DNA from: Kiritimatiellia bacterium | GTDB taxonomy: Bacteria > Verrucomicrobiota > Kiritimatiellia > CAIQIC01 > Lenti-01 | Assembly (NCBI GenBank): GCA_017527155.1 | Contig: JAFXQI010000044.1 | Location: forward strand, 1-56,950 | DNA: 56,950 nucleotides | Direction of reading: 5' to 3' | Shown: positions 1 through 8,028 of the stretch, piece after piece | Numbering within the stretch: position 1 is the first letter of the stretch | Layout: every line of letters starts with the position of its first letter | Made by a program: the position numbers and the translations under genes | Notes under the pieces: model-generated | The model's input: only the letters and a program-made list of their open reading frames with translations | Database searches by the model: none | Told to the model about the DNA's origin: nothing

Positions 1-177
1 GAAGGCAGCCCCTACAACCCGCAATCGCTGTTCCAGAACCTGCGCAACCAGAAGTGCAAGGTGTACGACACGCAGGTCATCCCGCAGGAACCGGCGAAAA
101 AGGCGAACGACGCCTACCGCCTCGTGGGCATTCCCTCCCCGGTGAAACTCCCCCGCCCCGACCGTCCCTCCCCGTAG
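1..177 (+). CDS. C-terminal end of an unrecognised protein (5' truncated)
   Basis: An open frame runs from the first base to a TAG at 175-177 and encodes 58 residues ending in a proline-rich tail (LPRPDRPSP). The beginning lies outside the window. The composition (several Asn, Gln, Tyr and Lys residues) looks like real coding sequence rather than a shadow frame. No motif allows a functional call. It is followed by a palindrome array and runs towards lexA on the opposite strand. Confidence 0.55.
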   Translation, partial: EGSPYNPQSLFQNLRNQKCKVYDTQVIPQEPAKKANDAYRLVGIPSPVKLPRPDRPSP

Positions 178-204
178 TCAGAATCCAAAGCCGGGAATTA
201 CAGA

Positions 205-276
205 TCATTGGAAAAAACGGCCCGTTTTTTCCAACCATTGGAAAAATTTCCATGGGGTTTTCCAATCATTGGAAAA
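205..276. repeat. TTTTCCAA-N3-TTGGAAAA palindrome array, copy 1
   Basis: Two complete palindromes are at 227-245 (centre CCA) and 258-276 (centre TCA), with a right half-site at 205-215. Starts are 31 bp apart. It is the same family as the six-unit array at 27393-27545, but the central triplets are the reverse complement, so this array points the other way. It lies between the end of the truncated gene and the lexA terminator. The role is unknown; a protein-binding array or a mobile palindrome are both possible. Confidence 0.85.
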
Positions 277-307
277 AAAATTCCGCGATGGCCGGGGCCC
301 GGTCCGG

Positions 308-345
308 GAACGGAAAACGGCATCCCCGGGGACGGGGATGCCGCG
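308..345 (-). terminator. Rho-independent terminator of lexA
   Basis: A perfect 9-bp stem (GGCATCCCC at 319-327 with GGGGATGCC at 334-342, 6-nt loop) lies just past the lexA stop. On the minus strand it is followed by a T-rich stretch (CCGTTTTCCG). Confidence 0.75.
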
Positions 346-369
346 GTGGGGCCGGATGGCGCGCCGGAA

Positions 370-954
370 TCAGTACTTGCGGATGACCGCGCGGACGATG
401 CCGCCGATTTCCAGGGAGCGGCGCGGGCGGATGAATTTGTACTTGCGGTTGGCGGGTTCGAGACGGACCCCGGCCTGGTCCTTCATGTAGTATTTGAGCG
501 TCCATTCGTCGTCCACGCACGCGACGACGATGTCGCGCTGCTGCGGGGAGGGCCCCTTCTCGACCAGCACGAGGTCGCCGGGCTGGATGCCGGCGTCGAT
601 CATGGAATCGCCGCGGACCGTCAGCATGAAGGTGTGGTCGGGATCGCGGACGAGGTATTCGTCGAGGGAGATGGCTTCCGACTTCTGCTCCTCTTCCTGC
701 GTGGGGAAGCCCGCGACGACGGAGCCGAGGTTGCGGACGCCGCCGGTGAGTTTGGGCAGGAAGGAGAGCTTGCCGTCCTTGGCCTTGAGGAGGTATCCGC
801 GCTGTTCGAGGTGGCGGACGAGACCGAAGACCGAGTTCTTGGATTTGTAGCCGAAAAGGCCGAGCATTTCGGAGTAGGAAGGGGGACGGTGTTCCGAACG
901 CCAGAAGGCGCGGAGCTTGAGGATCTTGTCGTCGAGGATCAGTTTGCGTGGCAT
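370..954 (-). CDS. lexA: LexA-type SOS repressor/autoprotease
   Basis: This 194-residue protein has an N-terminal winged-helix DNA-binding region (about 1-65) and a C-terminal S24 peptidase domain. The Ala81-Gly82 bond (VVAGFP) matches the LexA self-cleavage site. Ser117 (GDSM) and Lys154 (TLKYY) match the catalytic dyad. Length is close to the usual about 200 residues. The start at 954 is chosen because AGGAG lies 8 nt upstream, giving one of the few clear Shine-Dalgarno sites here. Longer in-frame extensions lack conserved sequence. A CTGT-N8-ACAT site 25 bp upstream suggests autoregulation. It should repress DNA-damage genes and self-cleave when RecA is activated. UmuD-like proteins share the protease domain, but the intact N-terminal domain and Ala-Gly site favour LexA. 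Confidence 0.9.
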   Translation of the reverse strand: MPRKLILDDKILKLRAFWRSEHRPPSYSEMLGLFGYKSKNSVFGLVRHLEQRGYLLKAKDGKLSFLPKLTGGVRNLGSVVAGFPTQEEEQKSEAISLDEYLVRDPDHTFMLTVRGDSMIDAGIQPGDLVLVEKGPSPQQRDIVVACVDDEWTLKYYMKDQAGVRLEPANRKYKFIRPRRSLEIGGIVRAVIRKY

Positions 955-1118
955 GGTGTTTCTCCTGTTTGGGTTTCCATGTACGACCATACAGCGCCCC
1001 GCACCGTTGCGCAAGAACGAAATTTCGGGAACAGGCGTTTTCGCGGGGCGCCTCGTCCGGACGTGCCCAGGGTGCGGAGGGAAGGGGGCGGAGGGGAAAG
1101 CGGCGCGATGTCGTTCAT
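939..1118 (-). CDS. Possible 59-residue leader ORF overlapping lexA
   Basis: The ATG at the end of the upstream 65-bp leader element opens a 59-codon frame that stops 16 nt inside lexA in another frame. The peptide is Pro/Arg-rich and unrecognised. It is listed because analogous short ORFs follow other copies of the element. It may simply be untranslated 5' sequence. Confidence 0.25.
   Translation of the reverse strand: MNDIAPLSPPPPSLRTLGTSGRGAPRKRLFPKFRSCATVRGAVWSYMETQTGETPCHAN
979..994. promoter_or_regulatory. Candidate LexA (SOS) box
   Basis: On the minus strand this reads CTGT-N8-ACAT, differing at one base from the CTGT-N8-ACAG box of gammaproteobacteria. It sits 25 bp upstream of the lexA start. 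LexA motifs differ between phyla and no second site was found in the window, so this is a candidate only. Confidence 0.45.
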
Positions 1119-1182
1119 GGTGGGGACCTTGACGGAAAAGGCATGGAAATGAATGGAATTCCCGTATTATCAAATGAAGGCG
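1116..1182 (-). promoter_or_regulatory. 65-bp leader element, copy E1 (divergent)
   Basis: Most similar to the copy at 17668-17733, with shared blocks CATGG.GGGGACC, GGAAAA and TATTATCAAATG along the length. It is the most diverged copy and the -35-like hexamer is not clear. It ends at the ATG at 1118 and points towards lexA. Confidence 0.55.
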
Positions 1183-1183
1183 C

Positions 1184-1230
1184 GGAAAGGGGAAAACGGA
1201 AACGCCGCGCTCCCGGGAGGGGGCGCGGCG
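1184..1230 (-). terminator. Rho-independent terminator of the pta-ilvE unit
   Basis: CGCCGCGC (1203-1210) pairs with GCGCGGCG (1223-1230). On the minus strand a TTTCCGTTTTCCCC tract follows. It lies 25 bp past the ilvE stop. Confidence 0.7.
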
Positions 1231-1254
1231 TGGGGGGAGGGATGGATTGGGAAC

Positions 1255-2283
1255 TCAGACTTCGATCTTGAGGTTCCAGTTGTGGGTGTCGGGGAGTTCG
1301 CCGTACTGGATGCCCTGGACGGCGTGGTAGAGTTTTTCGAGGGTCGGGCCGCAGCCGGTTTCGGGGCCGGTCTTGTGGACGACGCCGTTGCGCTCGATCG
1401 AGCTGACCGGGGTCACCACCACCGCGGTGCCGCAGGCCGCCACTTCGGCGAAGCCGTCGATCTCCTTCTCGAAATCGATGGGACGGCGCTCGACCGGCAT
1501 GCCCATGTCGGCCGCGACCTGGCAGAGGGTCATGTTCGTGACGGACGGGAGGACGGACGGGGAGTCGGGGGTGACGTACTTGCCGTCCTTGGTGATGCCC
1601 AGGAAGTTGGAGGTGGAGAATTCTTCGATGTAGGTGTGGGTCTTGGCGTCGAGGTAGAGTTCGACGGGGTAGCCGGCCTTCGCGGCTTCGACGTGCGCCG
1701 CCAGGCTCGCGCCGTAGTTGCCGCCGCACTTGACGTGGCCGGTGCCCATCGGGGCCGCGCGGTCGTAGTGGTCGATCACGATGGCCTTCACGGGCTGCAG
1801 GCCGCCCTTGTAGTAGGCGCCCACCGGGGTGACGAGGACGATGAAGGTGTATTCCTTCGCCGGCGCGACGCCGATCTGCGGGGCGCTCCCGAACAGCAGC
1901 GGGCGGATGTACAGGGAGCCGCCGGTGCCGTAGGGCGGGATGTAGTCGGCGTTGGCCTTGATGACGCGCCGGCAGGCGTCGATGAACATCTCGGGCGGCA
2001 CGGGCGCCATGCAGATGCGCTCGGCGGTGTTGTACATGCGCTTGGCGTTCTCCTGCGGGCGGAAGAGGACGACGTCGCCGTTCTTCTGCCGGAAGGCTTT
2101 CATGCCTTCGAAGGCTTCCTGCCCGTAGTGCAGGGCCGCGGCCGCGATGTGGATGGGGATGTACGGGGATTCGACGAGCTTGCCTTCGTCCCATTTGCCG
2201 TCTTTCCAGGTATACTGGATGTGGCAATGGGTCTGGATGTAGGAGAAGCCCAGGGTGGCCCAGTCGAGGTTCACGGTGGTCAT
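1255..2283 (-). CDS. ilvE: Branched-chain amino-acid aminotransferase
   Basis: This 342-residue fold-type IV PLP enzyme should interconvert Val, Leu and Ile with their 2-oxoacids using 2-oxoglutarate/glutamate. Lys185 in GTGHVKCGGNY is the expected Schiff-base lysine. The IEEFSTSNF segment (about 219-227) and YGQEAFEGMKAFR (53-65) are typical of the long (group II, eukaryote/Bacillus-like) branch, and the length fits that family. The ATG at 2283 is preceded by AAAGGA. It starts 19 bp after the pta stop on the same strand, so the two are probably co-transcribed, and a hairpin terminator follows. The enzyme acts in the cytoplasm at the last step of branched-chain biosynthesis or the first step of degradation; the sequence does not say which dominates. 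Confidence 0.92.
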   Translation of the reverse strand: MTTVNLDWATLGFSYIQTHCHIQYTWKDGKWDEGKLVESPYIPIHIAAAALHYGQEAFEGMKAFRQKNGDVVLFRPQENAKRMYNTAERICMAPVPPEMFIDACRRVIKANADYIPPYGTGGSLYIRPLLFGSAPQIGVAPAKEYTFIVLVTPVGAYYKGGLQPVKAIVIDHYDRAAPMGTGHVKCGGNYGASLAAHVEAAKAGYPVELYLDAKTHTYIEEFSTSNFLGITKDGKYVTPDSPSVLPSVTNMTLCQVAADMGMPVERRPIDFEKEIDGFAEVAACGTAVVVTPVSSIERNGVVHKTGPETGCGPTLEKLYHAVQGIQYGELPDTHNWNLKIEV

Positions 2284-2302
2284 GGTCGGTTCCTTTCGTT
2301 TG

Positions 2303-3436
2303 CTATTGCATGAGGTTCTTGGCGACGCGGCGGGCGATGTCTTCGACTTCGTCGTCGCGCAGGACGCCGGGGGCGCCGGCGGCTGCGTTGCCGGACGCGG
2401 CCGGGGCGGGGGCGCCGCCCGCGACGCGGCTCGGCCCGAGCGCGGCGGCCTGGCACATGGTGACGGCGGCGACGCCGACGATGTCGTCGGGCTTGCAGCC
2501 GCGCGAGAGGTCGTTGACGGGGCGCGCCAGGCCCTGGAGGATCGGGCCGAGGGCGGTCGCGCCGGCGAGGCGTTCGACGAGTTTGTAGGCGATGTTGCCC
2601 GCCTGGAGGTCGGGGAAGACGAGGACGTTGGCGGCGCCGCGGAGGGGGCTGTCCTTCGCCTTCTGCGCGGCGACGGACGGCACGAGGGAGGCGTCGGCCT
2701 GGAGTTCGCCGTCGAGCTGCAGGCCGGGCTGGGTCGTGGCGGCACGCTCCTTGGCGATGCGCGTGGCCTCGGCCACCTTGTCCACCAGCTCGTGCTTGGC
2801 GCTGCCGCGCGTGGAGAAGCTCAGCAGGGAGACGCGCGGCTCGGGGCCGAGGAGGGCCTTGTAGGTCTGCGCGGTCGTCAGCGCGATGTCCGCCAGCTGC
2901 TCGGCCGTGGGGCAGGGGTTCACGCCGCAGTCGGCGAAGAGGAGGGTGCCGTCGCCCGACGGGGTCGGGGTCTTGAGCTGCATCAGGAAGCAGCTGCTCG
3001 CGGTCTTGATGCCCTTGGCCGTCCCGATGCAGTGGAAGGCGCTGCGGAGCATGTCGGGGGTGGACGCGATGGAGCCGGCGACCATGCCGTCGGCGAGGCC
3101 GAGTTCGACCATCATGGCGCCGACGTAGAGGCGGTTCTTGAGCTGGGCGGCGGCCTGCTCGGCGGTCACGCCCTTGGCCTCGCGGCGCTTGTGGAAGGCC
3201 GCGACGAGCTCGGGCAGGAAGGGGGCGGTGGCGGGGTCGATGACCTCGAATCCGGCGGAAGACACGCCGGCTTCGGCGCAGGCCTTGGAGGCTTCGGCGG
3301 GGGAGGCGAGGACCTTCACGCGGGCGATGCCGAGGCGGACGATTTCGGAGGCGGCTTTCATGACGCGCGGGTCCATGCCTTCGGGGAGGACCACGCATCC
3401 GTTGTACTGTTTGGCTTTTTCGATGAGGTTTTTCAT
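2303..3436 (-). CDS. pta: Phosphate acetyl/butyryltransferase with a C-terminal helical tail
   Basis: Residues 1 to about 325 form the PF01515 phosphotransacetylase fold: [13 protein letters not shown] near the N-terminus, [21 protein letters not shown] centrally, and [21 protein letters not shown] followed by [17 protein letters not shown] towards the end. It should convert acetyl-CoA and phosphate to acetyl phosphate and CoA. No acetate kinase gene is adjacent. The protein has 377 residues; after the domain comes an Ala/Gly/Pro-rich linker and a short amphipathic helix ([17 protein letters not shown]) that resembles microcompartment targeting tails. A TTGCGC/TACCAT promoter lies 9 nt before the ATG with no Shine-Dalgarno site, suggesting leaderless translation. 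It is followed by ilvE. Confidence 0.9.
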   Translation of the reverse strand: MKNLIEKAKQYNGCVVLPEGMDPRVMKAASEIVRLGIARVKVLASPAEASKACAEAGVSSAGFEVIDPATAPFLPELVAAFHKRREAKGVTAEQAAAQLKNRLYVGAMMVELGLADGMVAGSIASTPDMLRSAFHCIGTAKGIKTASSCFLMQLKTPTPSGDGTLLFADCGVNPCPTAEQLADIALTTAQTYKALLGPEPRVSLLSFSTRGSAKHELVDKVAEATRIAKERAATTQPGLQLDGELQADASLVPSVAAQKAKDSPLRGAANVLVFPDLQAGNIAYKLVERLAGATALGPILQGLARPVNDLSRGCKPDDIVGVAAVTMCQAAALGPSRVAGGAPAPAASGNAAAGAPGVLRDDEVEDIARRVAKNLMQ

Positions 3437-3445
3437 GGTGCGCGC

Positions 3446-3474
3446 ATGGTAGTCCCCCGGGGGGCGGCGCGCAA
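3446..3474 (-). promoter_or_regulatory. pta promoter (leaderless type)
   Basis: -35 TTGCGC (3469-3474), 17-bp spacer, -10 TACCAT (3446-3451), then 9 nt to the ATG. Confidence 0.5.
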
Positions 3475-3515
3475 GCGCGAATGAGGGGAAAAAACGGGAG
3501 AGCGACGGCGTCCGC

Positions 3516-4454
3516 TCAGGTTCCGGCCGCACCGGCAATCCATCGGGCGAAACGGTCGCGGTGGGCGGCGAGCTTCCTGGGAAGGTCGCGCTCGCGGAGG
3601 AAACCGGCGAAGGCGCGCATCGTCGCGTCGAGGCGGGGCGGGGAGGTGGTGACGGTGTAGTCGCCGAGAACCACCGATTGGCTGTGGAGCGGCTTTTGTG
3701 TAGCCAACCGGCGGCGAATCTGGGCCGCTTCCTTCGGACGGCGGGTGGTGCGGCGAACGGTCAGCAGCTCGGGGATGCCGAGCTTGGCGTCGACGTGCTT
3801 GCGCAGGCGGTCGAAGTTCCAGTGGTCGCGGAGGAGATGGGCGAGGCGGCGTCGGGCGGTGGAGCAGAGGGCCTGGAGGTCGGCGGGAAGCGGGCGGTCC
3901 GGGGCTTCGCCGGGGAGGAGCCATTCGAGAGGCAGTCGCGGATCGAGCTGGAGGAACTGGCGCAGGCGGAGGGCGAGGAGGCGGTAGCGCATGAGGGTGG
4001 AATAGCTGACGGGAATGCGGTTGTCCGCGAGATAGCCGCGCAGGCCGCGGCCGCGGGACTGGATGCGTTTGGCGCCGGTCGGGGATTCGCGGTAGTGGTT
4101 GCCGCTGTCGAGCGTCGGTTCGAGGTCGGCCAGGCGGGAGCCGAGTCGCAACCGCACGCGGAGGGTGCGCGGCGAAATCGTGCAGTCGGCTTTCAGCTCT
4201 TGCGCGGTCGGGGTGCCGCGGAGGGACGGGCTCTCGGGATGCGGCGCGCGGAGGCGGCCGCGGCGGCGGAGTTCGCCGAGGATGGCGGCGCCGGTCTCGG
4301 TGGCAAGGAAGCCGACGAAGGCGCTTGCCGTGACGCCGAGGACGGCCGGAAGGAAGGCAAGGCCGATCGCCCCGTTGCCGCCGCGGAAGGGGGAATAGGC
4401 GGCCTCGAAGACGGATTGGGTGCGGACGGAGGCGTTGCGGAGGATGTTTTTCAT
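3516..4454 (-). CDS. Unknown membrane-anchored Arg-rich protein, paralogue 1 of 3
   Basis: This 312-residue protein belongs to a family with three copies in the window (also 12715-13701 and 41609-42571). A hydrophobic segment at about 30-53 is followed by an Arg-rich soluble part. Shared blocks are [35 protein letters not shown], then [12 protein letters not shown] and [18 protein letters not shown], followed by [10 protein letters not shown]. The YSTL..YR block suggests a compact helical, possibly nucleic-acid-binding module, but no known domain is recognised. The ATG is exactly the ATG of a 65-bp leader element (TTGACA, 17 bp, CATCCT, 9 nt, ATG), so the mRNA is probably leaderless. It lies between era and pta on the same strand. 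I do not assign a function. Confidence 0.85.
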   Translation of the reverse strand: MKNILRNASVRTQSVFEAAYSPFRGGNGAIGLAFLPAVLGVTASAFVGFLATETGAAILGELRRRGRLRAPHPESPSLRGTPTAQELKADCTISPRTLRVRLRLGSRLADLEPTLDSGNHYRESPTGAKRIQSRGRGLRGYLADNRIPVSYSTLMRYRLLALRLRQFLQLDPRLPLEWLLPGEAPDRPLPADLQALCSTARRRLAHLLRDHWNFDRLRKHVDAKLGIPELLTVRRTTRRPKEAAQIRRRLATQKPLHSQSVVLGDYTVTTSPPRLDATMRAFAGFLRERDLPRKLAAHRDRFARWIAGAAGT

Positions 4455-4516
4455 GGTGGGAGGAGGATGGCGGAAAAGGGATGTGTTGTCAATACTTTCG
4501 TGTTCTCAAATGATGG
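4452..4516 (-). promoter_or_regulatory. 65-bp leader element, copy E2
   Basis: -35 TTGACA (4487-4492), 17-bp spacer, -10-like CATCCT (4464-4469), 9 nt, then the ATG of paralogue 1. The upstream block reads CATTTGAGAACACGAAAG on the minus strand. Confidence 0.75.
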
Positions 4517-4554
4517 CGGGACTTCGGGGGGATGGAGCGGAGGGAGGAGGGGGA

Positions 4555-5496
4555 TCAGACGTAGCCGAATTTGCGGAGGAGCCAGTAGTTGCGGGACCAG
4601 TCGGGTTCGACTTTGACCCAGAGGTCGAGGTGGTGGGGGGCGCCGAAGATGCCGGAAAGGTCTTTTTCGGCGGCGTGGCGGATGTCGCGGATCATCTTGC
4701 CCTTGTTGCCGATGACGATGGGGCGCTGGGTCGCTTTTTCGACGTAGATGGTCGCGGCGGCGTGGACGGTGCCGTCGGGCCGCTCTTCGACGCGGTCGGT
4801 GGCGACGGCGATGGCGTGGGGGAGTTCGTCCTTGAGCCGGGCGTTGATCTGGGCGCGGACGACGTCGGCGATGAAGTAGGGCATCGGGTCGTCGGCGATC
4901 TGGTCGGTGGGGAAGGCGGGCGCGCCTTCGGGCATGGCGGCGCGGAGGGCGTCGAGGAGCGCGGGAAGGCCGTCGCGGGTGAGGGCGGACAGTTCGAACC
5001 AGCGCCAGGGGGGCGGGGCGTAGGCGGCGTCGCGTTCGCGGCGGCGCGCGACGGTGGCGGCCCAGGCGGCTTCGTAGTCGGCGCGGCGGCAGGCGCGGTC
5101 GGTCTTGTTGAGGATGGCGAAGACGGGGGTCTCTTCGCGGGCGAGTTTGTTCATCCAGCCGATGTCTTCGTCGTGGGGCGGGATGGAGGAGTCGAGGACC
5201 AGGAGGGCGGCGTCGGCACCGGTGACGAGGCCGCGGGCGGTGCGGTTGAGCAGGGCGCCGAGGGCGTGGGTGGCCTGCTTGATGCCGGGGGTGTCGAGGA
5301 AGACGATCTGGAGTCCGGGTTCGTTGAGGATGCCGCGGACGACGCGGCGGGTGGTCTGGGCGACGGGGGATACGACGGAGACGGTCTCGCCGAGAAGGGC
5401 GTTGAGGAGGGTGGATTTGCCGGCGTTGGCACGTCCGGCGATGACGGCGGTGCCGGAGCGGAAGCCGGCGGGGACGGGGGAGGGGGTGTCGTTCAT
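4555..5496 (-). CDS. era: GTPase Era
   Basis: This 313-residue protein has the Era layout: a GTPase domain (about 14-185) and a C-terminal KH RNA-binding domain (about 210-300). Motifs are G1 GRANAGKS (21-28, slightly different from the usual GRPNVGKS), G2 around Gln47-Thr49, G3 DTPG (68-71) and G4 NKTD (130-133). The KH domain carries VIGNKGKMIRDI. Era binds the 3' end of 16S rRNA and helps mature the 30S subunit. Its ATG is 3 nt after the stop of the upstream kinase, so the two are probably translated from one message. The copy E2 element and paralogue 1 follow. Confidence 0.95.
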   Translation of the reverse strand: MNDTPSPVPAGFRSGTAVIAGRANAGKSTLLNALLGETVSVVSPVAQTTRRVVRGILNEPGLQIVFLDTPGIKQATHALGALLNRTARGLVTGADAALLVLDSSIPPHDEDIGWMNKLAREETPVFAILNKTDRACRRADYEAAWAATVARRRERDAAYAPPPWRWFELSALTRDGLPALLDALRAAMPEGAPAFPTDQIADDPMPYFIADVVRAQINARLKDELPHAIAVATDRVEERPDGTVHAAATIYVEKATQRPIVIGNKGKMIRDIRHAAEKDLSGIFGAPHHLDLWVKVEPDWSRNYWLLRKFGYV

Positions 5497-5499
5497 GGG

Positions 5500-7857
5500 T
5501 CAGTCGGCGGCGCCGATGAGGTGGTAGAGGAGGTTGCGGCCGACGGCTTCGGGGAGAAGCAGGACGGAGCGGTAGACGGGGGCGTTCTCGGTGCCGGCGG
5601 AGAAGTCGACGGCCTCGGTGTCGATGCGCAGGGTGCCCTGGCCGCGCATGGTGTTGTGGGCGAGGCGGATGTCGCCCTTGGTCGGGGCGGTGCGGCCGGT
5701 CACGAAGTCGTAGGTCTTGCTGCCGTCGGTGTAGGTGGTGGGCGGGTGCTGCATGGGGGTCTTGGGCTCGGGATCGACGAGTTCGACGCCGACGAGGCGG
5801 TCTTCGGCGTCGGAAATGAGCCGGATGAGGGGGTAGGGGGGGACGTTGGGGGAGATGGTGCCGTAGCGTCCGGCGGGGGCCTCGAAGTAGAAGAAGCCGC
5901 CGTAGGGGAAGGGGGCGCCTTCGACGGGCCGCCGCGGGGACGGGGTGGGGGCGGAGACGAGCCGGAGGGCTTTGTCCATCGGCATCAGGCACGCGAGGGG
6001 GCCGTGGATGGCGAGGTCGGGCCGGGCACGGGTGTCGGCGGCGGGGGAGAGGCCGAAGGAGGCCAGCAGGAAGACGAATTCGGTGGCGTCGGTGCGGTCG
6101 CCGGGCGCTGGCAGCATGTCCCAGGCGTAGCCGAACTGCATGTAGCGGGAGGCGAAGGGATCCTTGGGGTCGGCCGGCGGGGTGGGCCAGGGGACGAGCA
6201 GGTCGTTGTGGGTCTTGGGCGCGGCGCGGTGGGCGGCGCGGCGGGCGTCGGTGTCGAACCGGGCCCAGCGGGCGTCGTTGACGAGGCGGTAGCATTGGTT
6301 GGCGTAGTCGGTGACGGGGACGCTGGCGGGGGCTTCGGGGCGGATGGCTTCGAACTTGGCGGCGGCGTCCCGGGCGTCGGAGGCGATCTGGAGGAGGGTC
6401 GGGTCGGCGGGGTCGGGGTTCTTGGAGAATTCCTGCCAGGCGGTGAGGGCGGCGTTGAATTGCTGGGCGGCTTCGATGAATTCGGGTCGGTTCCAGGAGC
6501 CCGGGGTGGCGGTGCCGGAGGTGCCGCCGCCGGCGAGCTGCGGCGCGAGTTCGTCTTCGGGGGCGGCGGAGGCCGCGCCGCCGGAGGCCGACTGGGCAGG
6601 GCGCGTGGCGAGGTCGCCGAGGATGGCGTTGCCGCCGACCTGGACGTTGGGGCTGTGGACGTCGATGTCGGGTTTGCCGGAGGGCACGGGCTTGGGCTTG
6701 CCGTGGAGCATGGCCTGGAAGTCGGGGTTGTCCTTGAGGCCGAAGTGGTAGATGGCGAAGCCGACGCCGCCGGCGAGGACGAGGAAGATCAGGAAGCGGA
6801 GGAACCCGCCGCCGGAGGAGGCGCGCCGGGCGGCGCGGGCGGCGTCGGGGCGCTTGACCTTGAGGTGTTCCTGCTGGCTGGCGGAGAGGACGATGGCTTT
6901 CTTGGCCGCGGCGCCGAGGTTGATGGTCTTGGCGCGGGAGCCGGGGCGGTGGTTGGGGGAGAGGAGAATGGTGCTTTCGTCTTCTCCGGGGTAGGGGGGG
7001 GACGGGAATTTGCCGTCCTGGATCTGGCGGATGTCCTTGGCGACGGCGGTCCAGGTGTCGGGGCGGCGGGCGGGGTCCTTGGCCGTCATCTTGGCGAGGA
7101 GCCAGCCGTAGCAGGCGGGGACCGCGGGCTGGAGGTCGCAGGGGTCGGGGAGGTAGTCGGTCTGCTGGGCTTCGAGCACTTGCTGGAGGGTGAGGCCTTC
7201 GAAGGGGGCGTTGCCGGTGAGGGTGTGGTAGAGGGTGAGGCCGAGGGCGTAGATGTCGGAACGGCAGTCGGGGGGGAGGCCTTCGATCTGCTCGGGGGCG
7301 AGGTAGGTGGGGGTGCCCTCGATGTAGTCGGGGTCGGCCTGTTCGGCGGCGCCGACAACGCGCGCGAGGCCGAGGTCGGTCAGCTTGACCGCGCCGTCGG
7401 TGCCGAGCAGGATGTTGCCGGGCTTGATGTCGCAGTGGATCATCTGGTGCTGGCGCCAGATGGCGTCGAGCGTGTCGGCGACGATGCCGCCGAGGAGCAG
7501 CGCCTGCTGGGGGGCCATCTGGCCGTGCTGGGCGAGCCATTCGGCGAGGGAGACGCCTTCGACGTACTCCATGACGTAGTAGGGGGTGCCGTCGGCCGTT
7601 TCGCCGAAGTCGAGGATGCCCACGACGGAGGGATGCGAGATTTTCGCGGCGGCGCGGGCTTCGGTGAGGAAGGCGGCGCGGGAGGCGTCGTCGCGGAGGA
7701 GGCCGGGGGAGAGGACCTTGATGGCGACGGGGCGGTCGAGGGAGACCTGGCGGGCCTTCCAGACGACGGCGGTGCCGCCGGTCCCGATGGGGCCGAGCAG
7801 TTCGTAGCCGGGGATTTGGGGCGGGGTGGGGGCGGACGCTTCGGAGGGCTCTTTCAT
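5500..7857 (-). CDS. Transmembrane Ser/Thr protein kinase with a large external domain
   Basis: Counted from the upstream Met at 7866, the kinase domain spans about 20-285: glycine loop GTGGTAVVWKA, Lys50, Glu69, catalytic loop HCDIKPGN (Asp146), metal-binding DLG (164-166) and APE (190-192). The usual HRD is HCD, so the activation loop may not need an arginine-coordinated phosphate. One transmembrane helix at about 355-374 separates it from a C-terminal part of about 410 residues outside the membrane, with no recognised repeats. The start at 7857 is preferred because the stop of a 24-codon leader ORF overlaps it as ATGA; 7866 is the alternative. Era follows 3 nt downstream. It probably phosphorylates cytoplasmic proteins in response to an envelope signal, but its targets are unknown. 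Confidence 0.88.
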   Translation of the reverse strand: MKEPSEASAPTPPQIPGYELLGPIGTGGTAVVWKARQVSLDRPVAIKVLSPGLLRDDASRAAFLTEARAAAKISHPSVVGILDFGETADGTPYYVMEYVEGVSLAEWLAQHGQMAPQQALLLGGIVADTLDAIWRQHQMIHCDIKPGNILLGTDGAVKLTDLGLARVVGAAEQADPDYIEGTPTYLAPEQIEGLPPDCRSDIYALGLTLYHTLTGNAPFEGLTLQQVLEAQQTDYLPDPCDLQPAVPACYGWLLAKMTAKDPARRPDTWTAVAKDIRQIQDGKFPSPPYPGEDESTILLSPNHRPGSRAKTINLGAAAKKAIVLSASQQEHLKVKRPDAARAARRASSGGGFLRFLIFLVLAGGVGFAIYHFGLKDNPDFQAMLHGKPKPVPSGKPDIDVHSPNVQVGGNAILGDLATRPAQSASGGAASAAPEDELAPQLAGGGTSGTATPGSWNRPEFIEAAQQFNAALTAWQEFSKNPDPADPTLLQIASDARDAAAKFEAIRPEAPASVPVTDYANQCYRLVNDARWARFDTDARRAAHRAAPKTHNDLLVPWPTPPADPKDPFASRYMQFGYAWDMLPAPGDRTDATEFVFLLASFGLSPAADTRARPDLAIHGPLACLMPMDKALRLVSAPTPSPRRPVEGAPFPYGGFFYFEAPAGRYGTISPNVPPYPLIRLISDAEDRLVGVELVDPEPKTPMQHPPTTYTDGSKTYDFVTGRTAPTKGDIRLAHNTMRGQGTLRIDTEAVDFSAGTENAPVYRSVLLLPEAVGRNLLYHLIGAAD

Positions 7858-7928
7858 GGGAGGCATTTTCTACGGGCGGGGGGGCGTTGGCAACCAAATT
7901 CCGGGGAGGGGGAGGGGGTGTTTTTCAT
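7854..7928 (-). CDS. 24-residue leader ORF coupled to the kinase
   Basis: It begins at the ATG of leader element E3 and encodes a Pro/Arg-rich peptide beginning MKNTPSPSPEF. Its TGA overlaps the kinase ATG at 7857 as ATGA, the arrangement expected for translational coupling. It has no recognisable domain. Confidence 0.4.
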   Translation of the reverse strand: MKNTPSPSPEFGCQRPPARRKCLP

Positions 7929-7990
7929 GGGCGGGGGATGGGGTGGAAAACGGGGGAAACATCAAGGATTTTCGTGTTTCCAAAAGTGGG
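7926..7990 (-). promoter_or_regulatory. 65-bp leader element, copy E3
   Basis: Upstream block CCACTTTTGGAAACACGAAA, then TTGATG (7960-7965), 17 bp, CCCATC (7937-7942), 8 nt, ATG at 7928. It lies between the 3D-domain gene and the kinase, both on the minus strand. Confidence 0.7.
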
Positions 7991-8028
7991 GGCGACGTGG
8001 GGCGAGGGAGGGGGAGGGATGGCGGGGG

